From: Hominisplanchenecus_A murintestinalis
GTDB taxonomy: Bacteria; Bacillota; Clostridia; Lachnospirales; Lachnospiraceae
Direction: 5' to 3'
DNA length: 22,517 nt
Assembly (NCBI RefSeq): GCF_943193015.1
Contig: NZ_CALPCM010000041.1
Coordinates: 1 to 22,517 of the forward strand
Of the stretch, positions 6,916-12,829 are shown piece after piece; the stretch's first letter is position 1, and each line of letters opens with the position of its first letter. Below the pieces are notes generated by a model. That model was not told the origin of the DNA. It saw nothing but the letters and a program-made list of their open reading frames with translations, and did not search any database. The position numbers were made by a program, and so were the translations under genes.

Positions 6916-7884
6916 TTACACTCCCCGCTGTCCCGCCAGCATCTCAACTTCCTCTTTCGCGGGCATCACCCGCAGCGCTCCCTTTCTGGTGGTGATGAGG
7001 GACGCGGCCGCATTTGCGAAACGAAGCATTTCTTTCAGCTCCGCTTCCTTAAATTCTTTCCATCCGTGCTCCAGCACATAATTCAGAATGCACGCATGGA
7101 ACGTATCTCCCGCCCCGGTCGTTTCTATGGTATTTTCCTGTACATATGCCGGTTCTTCCACGCAAATACCCTTTTGGTACGCTCTGCTGCCTGCCCTTCC
7201 CATAGACAGTAAAATCAATGGCGTATGAAACTTCTCTTGTATAACGTGGATTCCTTCATCAAAATCCTCTTTTCCCGTTAGCCACTGGATCTCATTATCT
7301 GATATCTTTAGTATCTGACAGTGCTGTAGTCCATAAAAAATCTGCTCCCTCGCATCTTCCAGACTCTCCCACAGCGGCTCCCGCAGATTTGGGTCAAAGG
7401 ACAGAATCGCGCCGCTCTCCTTTGCAGCTGAAATCGCTTTCCGCGTCGCTTCCCTGCATCCTTCATGGGTCATAGAAAGGGTACCAAAGTGGAAAATCCT
7501 GCAATTCCCCAGCATTTCCGCATCCAAATCCGATTCCGCCAGCATCATATCCGCACCCGGATTCCGATAAAACGAAAATTCTCTGTCGCCGTCCTCCCTA
7601 GTGTGTACAAACGCCAGCGTAGTGTGTACTTCCTCATCCCGTTTCAGTCCCCGTGTGTCAATCCCCGCTTCCTGCAAGGCATTCTCCAACTGGCTGCCAA
7701 ATATGTCATTTCCCACTTTTCCGATAAATCCCGTCCTTTTTCCCAGCCGGTTGAGCATTGCCAGCACATTGCAGGGCGCTCCGCCGGGATTCGCTTCCAG
7801 CACCGGGTTTCCCTGTCCGCTCACGCCATGTTCCGTAAAATCAATCAACAGCTCCCCCAGTGCAAGCACATCATATTTCTCCAT
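6916..7884 (-). CDS. Fructokinase, PfkB/ribokinase family
   Basis: This 322-residue kinase would phosphorylate fructose with ATP. Motifs numbered from ATG 7884: LALGELLIDFTEHG at the N-terminus; the PfkB substrate loop GGAPCNVLAMLNRLGKRTGFIGKVG (34-58); DPNLR (164-168); and the ATP/anion-hole motif ETTGAGDTFHA with catalytic D260. Both family signatures are intact. The in-frame TTG at 7905 would give seven more residues, but AAAGGA precedes ATG 7884 by about 10 bases and the shorter start matches family N-termini. It is the first gene of a two-gene unit and the amylosucrase follows with no visible promoter between them. Since amylosucrase releases fructose, the pair makes a short sucrose pathway. 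Other PfkB sugar kinases are possible, but context favours fructose. Confidence 0.88.
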   Translation of the reverse strand: MEKYDVLALGELLIDFTEHGVSGQGNPVLEANPGGAPCNVLAMLNRLGKRTGFIGKVGNDIFGSQLENALQEAGIDTRGLKRDEEVHTTLAFVHTREDGDREFSFYRNPGADMMLAESDLDAEMLGNCRIFHFGTLSMTHEGCREATRKAISAAKESGAILSFDPNLREPLWESLEDAREQIFYGLQHCQILKISDNEIQWLTGKEDFDEGIHVIQEKFHTPLILLSMGRAGSRAYQKGICVEEPAYVQENTIETTGAGDTFHACILNYVLEHGWKEFKEAELKEMLRFANAAASLITTRKGALRVMPAKEEVEMLAGQRGV

Positions 7885-7930
7885 ATCACACCCATCCTTT
7901 CCCAATAGAACTCTGTTTCCTTCTATATGT

Positions 7931-7940
7931 TATCGATTTC
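7931..7940 (-). promoter_or_regulatory. Candidate LacI-family operator, proximal
   Basis: GAAATCGATA on the minus strand lies just downstream of the predicted start site of the fructokinase promoter. It shares GAAATCGAT with the site at 8026-8036. The core resembles the LacI-family pattern AAnCGnTT. A repressor bound here would block transcription. Confidence 0.4.
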
Positions 7941-7950
7941 ATTTATCACT

Positions 7951-7979
7951 ATTATATTTCCTGCCTTTTATTTTGTAAA
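7951..7979 (-). promoter_or_regulatory. Promoter of the fructokinase-amylosucrase unit
   Basis: On the minus strand, -35 TTTACA (7979-7974) and a perfect -10 TATAAT (7956-7951) are spaced by 17 bases. Predicted transcription start is near 7944, about 60 bases ahead of the fructokinase ATG. Confidence 0.7.
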
Positions 7980-8025
7980 TTGACACTTTATCCAATTCTA
8001 TCCCTTTTCTTTTGTGCAGAATACT

Positions 8026-8036
8026 GAAATCGATTT
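8026..8036 (-). promoter_or_regulatory. Candidate LacI-family operator, distal
   Basis: AAATCGATTT (8027-8036) is a perfect 10-base palindrome with the AAnCGnTT core. Its centre is 97 bases from that of the proximal site, a distance suited to DNA looping across the promoter. No LacI-type regulator gene is in the window. Confidence 0.4.
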
Positions 8037-8042
8037 TATATC

Positions 8043-8083
8043 AGGTATTAAGTAAAGCGTGTTTCAAACACGCCTTAAATACC
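8043..8083 (-). terminator. Long palindrome after the thioesterase gene
   Basis: GCGTGTTT pairs with AAACACGC (core 8057-8073), and the outer arms AGGTATTAAG and CTTAAATACCT extend it to 41 bases, starting at the stop codon. There is no T tract, so it may act as a weak terminator or a 3'-end stabiliser. Confidence 0.45.
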
Positions 8084-8796
8084 TAAACAAACGATGTAAA
8101 CTCCACCGACGCATAGGGCCGCTTTTCCTCATCGCACAACGCCACTGTACATACACCATCCTGGTGACACGCCATTGGGACAATCACATCATGGAGCATT
8201 GCCGCCTTTTTATATTCCGCACGCATCTGGCGGATCTGAAACCCTTCCGGCAGGAATTCCTCTGCCATCTGCACATACTGGCCATTGTTTACATGATGAT
8301 TCGTATCAATCTGATGGCGCAGCACTGAAAATTTCCCCTGCTCCTCCATCCCCTCCGGCAATATAATCTTTCGGGACGCCCGGCATAATTCCAGCTTTTC
8401 TTCCGTCCCATATTTCTGCAGCTGTTCCTCGTCTGGCTTTACCGGACGGCCTGTTTCTGTATCTATGAAAATCCACAAAGAATTAGCGCTGACAATTCTA
8501 TTTCCCTTTTCATCCAGAAGCGTAAAATTCCTGTCCCCATAAAACGCCTTAAACCCACATGCCCAAGTCTGTACAGTAATCCTCTCGCCAAATTTCGGAA
8601 AACGTTCAATCATAATCTGCCACGCCGAAAGCATCCACGCTCTATGACTCTCTCTTAAATACTCTATCCCAAGTCCCAGCTCTTCCGACTGAAACGTACT
8701 GCAATCCTGAAAATAATTAATCACTCCATTTAAAGTCAAATTCTGCTTCACATCCGCCTCACTGTACCTCACCCTGCTGTCAAATTGGTAAACCAT
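8083..8796 (-). CDS. Bacterial acyl-ACP thioesterase (FatA/FatB-like)
   Basis: This 237-residue protein would cleave the thioester of acyl-acyl carrier protein to release free fatty acid. It has the double hot-dog layout of PF01643: the first half carries RVRYSEADVKQNLTLNGVINYFQDCST and the second half carries the catalytic run DTNHHVNNGQYV, giving D164, N166 and H168 in the D-x-N-x-H pattern known from plant FatB. Start ATG 8796 is chosen because AAGGAGG lies five bases upstream; the frame could open eight codons earlier at 8820 but without a site. There is no signal peptide. The gene stands alone, between the tRNA-Gln terminator and the sucrose operon, and has no obvious strong promoter, so some readthrough from the tRNA is possible. 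Confidence 0.9.
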   Translation of the reverse strand: MVYQFDSRVRYSEADVKQNLTLNGVINYFQDCSTFQSEELGLGIEYLRESHRAWMLSAWQIMIERFPKFGERITVQTWACGFKAFYGDRNFTLLDEKGNRIVSANSLWIFIDTETGRPVKPDEEQLQKYGTEEKLELCRASRKIILPEGMEEQGKFSVLRHQIDTNHHVNNGQYVQMAEEFLPEGFQIRQMRAEYKKAAMLHDVIVPMACHQDGVCTVALCDEEKRPYASVEFTSFV

Positions 8797-8830
8797 GCGC
8801 TCCTCCTTGTCAATATACAATTTTATGATA

Positions 8831-8859
8831 ACAAAAAAGCTGCTTTTCTCAAAGCAGCT
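8831..8859 (-). terminator. Intrinsic terminator of tRNA-Gln
   Basis: On the minus strand AGCTGCTTT pairs perfectly with AAAGCAGCT around a GAGA loop and is followed by TTTTTTGTT. Confidence 0.85.
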
Positions 8860-8865
8860 GATAAG

Positions 8866-8937
8866 CTGGGCTACAAGGATTCGAACCTTGAAATGACGGA
8901 GTCAGAGTCCGTTGCCTTACCATTTGGCGATAGCCCA
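8866..8937 (-). tRNA. tRNA-Gln, anticodon CTG
   Basis: The acceptor stem TGGGCTA pairs with TAGCCCA. The anticodon stem ACGGA/TCCGT holds loop CTCTGAC, giving anticodon CTG (codon CAG). T loop TTCGAATC is standard. U1-A72 and discriminator G73 match known glutamine identity elements. CCA is not encoded. It has its own promoter and terminator. Confidence 0.93.
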
Positions 8938-8966
8938 TTATTTACTTTTCGCTCACAACATGATAG

Positions 8967-8995
8967 ATTATACAACATCTTTTTCAAAAAAGCAA
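8967..8995 (-). promoter_or_regulatory. tRNA-Gln promoter
   Basis: On the minus strand, -35 TTGCTT (8995-8990) and -10 TATAAT (8972-8967) are spaced by 17 bases, about 30 bases ahead of the tRNA. Confidence 0.7.
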
Positions 8996-9074
8996 GTACT
9001 TTTTTAACTTTTTATGAGCTTAGCAGTGTTCCGCTTCTCGCCTCGCAACTGCCTCATTTTCTCTTTTCAGAGAA

Positions 9075-9145
9075 AGCGGGTGATGGGAATCGAACCCACA
9101 TATCCAGCTTGGAAGGCTGGTGTTCTACCACTGAACTACACCCGC
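9075..9145 (-). tRNA. tRNA-Gly, anticodon TCC
   Basis: The acceptor GCGGGTG pairs with CACCCGC and the discriminator is T. The anticodon stem CCAGC/GCTGG holds loop CTTCCAA, giving anticodon TCC (codon GGA). D arm TAGTTCAGTGGTAGAA and T loop TTCGATTC are standard. CCA is not encoded. Confidence 0.95.
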
Positions 9146-9166
9146 ATCTGTCTTGCGAACTTCTTT

Positions 9167-9195
9167 ACTATATCACTTTTTCCAACAAAATGCAA
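9167..9195 (-). promoter_or_regulatory. tRNA-Gly promoter
   Basis: On the minus strand, -35 TTGCAT (9195-9190) and -10 TATAGT (9172-9167) are separated by 17 bases. Confidence 0.65.
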
Positions 9196-9275
9196 GCACT
9201 TTTTTCAAAAACTTTTGAACTGAAAAATCTTTTAATAAAATCCTTATCGTTTTCTGTTGTGCATATATTTCCCAT

Positions 9276-9614
9276 ATGCTATTATTTGAAAACATTGACG
9301 CCGGAGGAAGTATCACTCCCCCCGCAGGCTCTGATACTGGTATTGAAAATTTTGCATATGGCTTAAAGAGCATCGATAATACTATTGTTTCCACTAAATG
9401 GAGTAAAGTCAAAGGTGCGACGGGTTACACCGTTTACTACAAAACCAAAGCAAAAGGCTCCTGGAAAAAACTGAAAAATGTAAAAGGCACCAGCTATACA
9501 AAAACCAAATTAAAGTCCAGAGCAACATACTTTTTTACCGTAAAAGCATATAAGAAATATAAAGGTGTGACTTACACCGGCAGCTTCAGTTCCAAAAAAG
9601 TTAAAATTAAATAG
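9276..9614 (+). pseudogene. Orphan fibronectin type III-like fragment
   Basis: This 112-residue frame ends in one FN3-like domain (about residues 35-112): WSKVKGATGYTVYYKTKAKG, then LKNVKGTSYTKTKLKSRATY and a Lys-rich strand ending SSKKVKIK. Such domains are normally C-terminal or internal parts of large secreted proteins of Lachnospiraceae. Here there is no signal peptide, no ribosome site before ATG 9276, and a stop at 9234-9236 upstream in frame. The first 30 residues (AGGSITPPAGSDTG) look like a linker. I read it as the surviving 3' end of a larger surface-protein gene whose 5' part was lost next to the tRNA cluster. A very small expressed protein cannot be excluded, since a good terminator follows. 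Confidence 0.5.
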
Positions 9615-9626
9615 AAATCATCCATA

Positions 9627-9668
9627 AAGATACCGCTCCAAAAGTCTGGGGCGGTATCTTGTTCCTTT
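9627..9668 (+). terminator. Intrinsic terminator between convergent genes
   Basis: AAGATACCGCTCC (9627-9639) pairs with GGGGCGGTATCTT (ending 9660) and is followed by GTTCCTTTTC. It serves the plus-strand fragment and may also stop the kinase operon coming from the right. Confidence 0.75.
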
Positions 9669-9693
9669 TCTTATTCTGTTGTCCAGGCATATC

Positions 9694-10692
9694 TTAATCC
9701 ACTTCCAGTTTTGCTGTCTCCAAGCCCAGGGCCACCCGCGTCCCCTCTCCTTCCACAGATGTAATCGTAATCTTATGGTTCAGCTTATCCGTGATTGTCT
9801 TGCACAGGTACAGGCCAAGCCCTGTGGATTTCTTATCTCTGCGTCCATTGTATCCGGTAAATCCCTTTTCAAAGATACGCGGCAAATCCTCCTGCGAAAT
9901 TCCAATTCCGGTATCCTCGATGACCAGGGTTTTGGGACGGCTTCTGTCCATATAAACAGAAACTCTTCCCCTTGACGCAGTATATTTAACCGCGTTTGAT
10001 AAAAGCTGCTCTATGACGAAAAGCAGCCACTTTTCGTCTGTGACCACTATACAGTCCAGCTCTTGATAATTCATCCAGAGATGTTTTCGGATAAAACTTT
10101 TTGAATATTTGCGCACTGCCTGCCTAACAATCCCATCCAGTGAATACTGCCGGAATTTTAAATCTGCGGCCATACCGCCCACCCGCAGATACTGCAGCAC
10201 CATCCCCACATACTCCTCGGTCTTGAAAAGCTGTTCCTCCAGTTCTCCTTTATCAGGTATTTCTTCTGACTGCAGAAGCAGGTGCATCGCGGCAATGGGT
10301 GTTTTTATTTGATGTACCCACATCGTATAGTAGTCCATCATCTCGCTGTAACGGTTATCATATTCCGATTCCAGGCGGCATTTATAGCGGAATACTTCTT
10401 CCAAAAGCGCCTGATACTGCTCTTCCAGCGGATTCTCTGCTGTTGGAATCCTCTCTCTCGAAACCGCAATATGTTTCTTTGCCTGTTCCAGCTCTTTTAA
10501 GCGCCGTACAAATTCCCTGAAATCTATTGCTATATAGATACCGCCAAGTACGGCAAATAGCAGCATTCCATAACCCACTGTCTCCAAAGGCAATCTGGAG
10601 AAAAAAAATATCGCCAGAAAAATTCCTATCCACAATGCCATCAGCACAATCACTTTTCTATTTGTTTTTAAATAAGCCGCCGCGTTTTTCAT
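9694..10692 (-). CDS. BceS-like intramembrane-sensing histidine kinase
   Basis: This 332-residue sensor kinase has two membrane segments near the N-terminus (about 13-32 and 38-56) with only a few residues between them, so no extracellular sensor domain. That is the layout of Bce-type kinases, which take their signal from a partner ABC transporter. Phospho-acceptor H127 lies in MWVHQIKTPIAAM. The ATP-binding part shows N box LLSNAVKYT (N233), G1 EDTGIGI, F box FEKGFTG and G2 STGLGLYL. It starts four bases after the regulator's stop with no clear ribosome site, suggesting translational coupling. No BceAB-like transporter gene lies in the window, so its input partner must be elsewhere. Confidence 0.9.
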   Translation of the reverse strand: MKNAAAYLKTNRKVIVLMALWIGIFLAIFFFSRLPLETVGYGMLLFAVLGGIYIAIDFREFVRRLKELEQAKKHIAVSRERIPTAENPLEEQYQALLEEVFRYKCRLESEYDNRYSEMMDYYTMWVHQIKTPIAAMHLLLQSEEIPDKGELEEQLFKTEEYVGMVLQYLRVGGMAADLKFRQYSLDGIVRQAVRKYSKSFIRKHLWMNYQELDCIVVTDEKWLLFVIEQLLSNAVKYTASRGRVSVYMDRSRPKTLVIEDTGIGISQEDLPRIFEKGFTGYNGRRDKKSTGLGLYLCKTITDKLNHKITITSVEGEGTRVALGLETAKLEVD

Positions 10693-10696
10693 ATAT

Positions 10697-11368
10697 TTAT
10701 TCTATAATATAGCCTATCCCTTTCTTCGTAGTGATAAAGTCTGCAATTCCTGTTTCTTCCAGTTTTTTTCTTAGTCTGGCTACATTTACAGTCAGCGTAT
10801 TGTCATCCACATAGCTGTCTGACTCCCATAGCTTAATCATGAGCTTATCCCGGCTCACCACATGCCCTTTCTGTTCCATCAAAACCTGCAGGATTTTGAA
10901 TTCATTTTTCGTAAGCTCTACTTTCATTCCTTCATAAACCACTGTCACATCAGAAGCATTTAGAATCACGCCCCGATGCTCGCAGAGATTTGTCTGTCCC
11001 GCAAAATCATAAGAACGACGGAGCATCGCCTGTACCTTCGCCATCAGTACATTTAAGTCAAAAGGCTTCGCCACAAAATCATCTCCGCCCATGTTGACTG
11101 CCATCACAATATTCATATTGTCTGCCGCCGATGAAATAAAGATAATCGGCACCTGAGAAATCTGCCGTATCTGGCTGCACCAATGATAGCCATTAAAAAA
11201 CGGCAGAGAAATATCCATCAATACCAGTTGTGGAGAAAATGCTGCAAAATCCGCCAGTACATTCTTAAAATTCTCCGCGCATATTACCTCATACCCCCAC
11301 CCCTCCATATGCTTTTTAACTGCATATGCAATCGTCATATCATCTTCTACGATTAAGATTCGATACAT
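10697..11368 (-). CDS. BceR-like response regulator, OmpR family
   Basis: This 223-residue regulator has a receiver domain with acidic pair E8/D9, phospho-acceptor D52 in LVLMDISLP and K101 in AKPFD. A winged-helix DNA-binding domain follows (TKNEFKILQVLMEQKGHVVSRDKLMIKLW and VNVARLRKKLEE with the C-terminal hairpin KKGIGYIIE). GGAGG lies six bases before the ATG and overlaps the end of the nuclease gene (stop at 11380-11378), so the genes are co-transcribed. It would be phosphorylated by the next gene's kinase. Targets are unknown; no repeat pair resembling its operator was identified. Confidence 0.93.
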   Translation of the reverse strand: MYRILIVEDDMTIAYAVKKHMEGWGYEVICAENFKNVLADFAAFSPQLVLMDISLPFFNGYHWCSQIRQISQVPIIFISSAADNMNIVMAVNMGGDDFVAKPFDLNVLMAKVQAMLRRSYDFAGQTNLCEHRGVILNASDVTVVYEGMKVELTKNEFKILQVLMEQKGHVVSRDKLMIKLWESDSYVDDNTLTVNVARLRKKLEETGIADFITTKKGIGYIIE

Positions 11369-11377
11369 TCCTGCCTC

Positions 11378-12322
11378 CTATGGGTTACAGCTCCCGCATG
11401 GCTCATACCCATCTGAAATCAATGTTTCCCTATCCCCCATGTAATCCTGTCTATTATTTTCTTTCATCCTCTTCGCACCGGAACAGGATGGACGATGGAA
11501 TTTATGGCTTTTCACATTCAGCACATATTCCCCATCTTCATTAGAAGAGAGACGCCCTGCGTCCTGCTCCCTCTTGCCATGATCTGCCTGCACTGCCATA
11601 CCTGCTTCGTCTCCATAGCTGTCCCCTGTAGCATAATCAATTACCACTCCGGGCTGGACATTGTACGCAAAGATATGAAAGCAAATTCCTTCTCCCTCAT
11701 CCTCCACTGATTTCGCTTCCATCTGTACTCCGTCCGCTACCAGGTTATCTCCGCTGAATATCGGGGTCACGCGGTAAAGTACATGGTTTCCTGTCTCTTT
11801 AATATAATCCGCCACCATATTTTCAAAAGGAAGCATCCCTTCTACATTCATATACCTGGTTCCTGTGATGAGATTCCTATCATTTGCATTCTCAGCCGTT
11901 AGCTGGAACCCTATCAAATGACAGCGGTTATACAGGGATTTCCCATCCACCCAGTCATATTTGATTGAATGCCAGCCTGTAGGTTTTACCTGGCTAATGT
12001 CCCCCCGTTTCTCTGTGGGCATCAAATCCTGTCCAATATTTGCCTCTGCAGCGCCGCATCTCCCTAAAGAATCCAATACGCTGTACTTTTCATAAGATTC
12101 TGTAGTAAAATCCCCATCTGAAAATTCCGGCTCATTGTCATTCAGCACCACATACGGATCCCCTGAAAATTCCGGTATATCTGAGAGAGACACACATTCT
12201 GCCGCACTTCCGCCTCCTATCCCCGAGAATTCCGCCAGCCCTTTCTCTTTAAATCCGCAGCCCTGCAGCAAAAGTGCCGCAAGGAATACTATACCTATCT
12301 TTTTGATGTTTCGTGTCTTCAT
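11378..12322 (-). CDS. Secreted lipoprotein DNA/RNA non-specific endonuclease
   Basis: This 314-residue protein has a basic N-terminus, a hydrophobic helix and lipobox LLLQGC, so Cys22 would be lipidated and the enzyme anchored outside the membrane. The central domain has the beta-beta-alpha-metal nuclease motif YNRCHLIGFQL (131-141), where H135 is the expected catalytic His (NRCH in place of the classic DRGH), followed by ENANDRNLITGTRYMN with the metal-binding Asn. The C-terminal ~50 residues, YVLNVKSHKFHRPSC to CGSC, form a small Cys/His module like the Ada-type metal-binding domain often fused to such nucleases. Its start overlaps the preceding ORF by four bases (ATGA). Likely roles are nutrient DNA breakdown or DNA uptake. 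Linkage to a Bce-type system is unusual. Confidence 0.9.
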   Translation of the reverse strand: MKTRNIKKIGIVFLAALLLQGCGFKEKGLAEFSGIGGGSAAECVSLSDIPEFSGDPYVVLNDNEPEFSDGDFTTESYEKYSVLDSLGRCGAAEANIGQDLMPTEKRGDISQVKPTGWHSIKYDWVDGKSLYNRCHLIGFQLTAENANDRNLITGTRYMNVEGMLPFENMVADYIKETGNHVLYRVTPIFSGDNLVADGVQMEAKSVEDEGEGICFHIFAYNVQPGVVIDYATGDSYGDEAGMAVQADHGKREQDAGRLSSNEDGEYVLNVKSHKFHRPSCSGAKRMKENNRQDYMGDRETLISDGYEPCGSCNP

Positions 12323-12726
12323 CTTACATACACCTCTCTCGTAATTTTTTCATGGGAATTTCCCACAAACTCTTCCTCCTCTGTTTTTTTCCAATCCTCT
12401 AGTGCAATATCCAGCCGTAAGTCCGCCGGATACACACGGTTCCAGCGGAACACAATGAGTTTTTCTATTTTCTCTTCCACGGTACGCAGCCCGTGATTTT
12501 CCACAAAACAGTATTCCCCGTCTCCTGCACACTTCAAAAATTCTTGCCGAACATGAATCTGTTCCGCCTCCCTTTCCACAAAAAGCGGCTCAGAAAAAGG
12601 ATGTATCCACAGACATCCTCCTTCTGTCATATCCAGTATCCTCTCCACCACACAGCAATCTCGGGATTGCCTTCTCTTATTAAACACCATTCCATTTTTA
12701 TCATCCAGGCAGACAATTGCAATCAT
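12319..12726 (-). CDS. Conserved-looking hypothetical protein, 135 residues
   Basis: I do not recognise the family with confidence. The N-terminus MIAIVCLDDKNGMVFNKRRQS faintly resembles the first strand and loop of dihydrofolate-reductase-fold proteins, which is speculation. The rest is mixed alpha/beta, with an acidic helix near the end (WKKTEEEEFVGNS). There is no signal peptide or membrane segment. A good purine-rich ribosome site (GGGAG, 8 bases) precedes the ATG. The stop overlaps the nuclease start by four bases, so the two are translationally coupled, which suggests a joint function such as handling or inhibiting the nuclease in the cytoplasm. Confidence 0.75.
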   Translation of the reverse strand: MIAIVCLDDKNGMVFNKRRQSRDCCVVERILDMTEGGCLWIHPFSEPLFVEREAEQIHVRQEFLKCAGDGEYCFVENHGLRTVEEKIEKLIVFRWNRVYPADLRLDIALEDWKKTEEEEFVGNSHEKITREVYVR

Positions 12727-12743
12727 CCCCTTTTCTCCCTTCT

Positions 12744-12808
12744 AAAAAGACGGCCATTCGAAGCCGGGTTCACCATTCTACCCATGTCAATCGAATATGC
12801 CGTCTTTT
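12744..12808 (-). terminator. Long-stem hairpin between surface gene and nuclease operon
   Basis: The arms 12744-12761 (AAAAAGACGGCCATTCGA) and 12791-12808 (TCGAATATGCCGTCTTTT) form a near-complete 17-18 pair stem. The 29-base loop contains its own GGGT/ACCC pairing. On the minus strand it ends in TTTTTAG, as a terminator should. Only 17 bases separate it from the next ATG and they are taken up by the ribosome site. Confidence 0.65.
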
Positions 12809-12829
12809 CTCTATTCTTTAGCTATTCAG

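Noticed and set aside
8785..9366. 193-codon plus-strand ORF
   Set aside because: It runs antisense through two confident tRNA genes and their promoters.
12782..12800. TTGACA within the hairpin loop as a -35 box
   Set aside because: No -10-like hexamer lies 16-18 bases downstream of it; the nearby TAGAAT is only four bases away.
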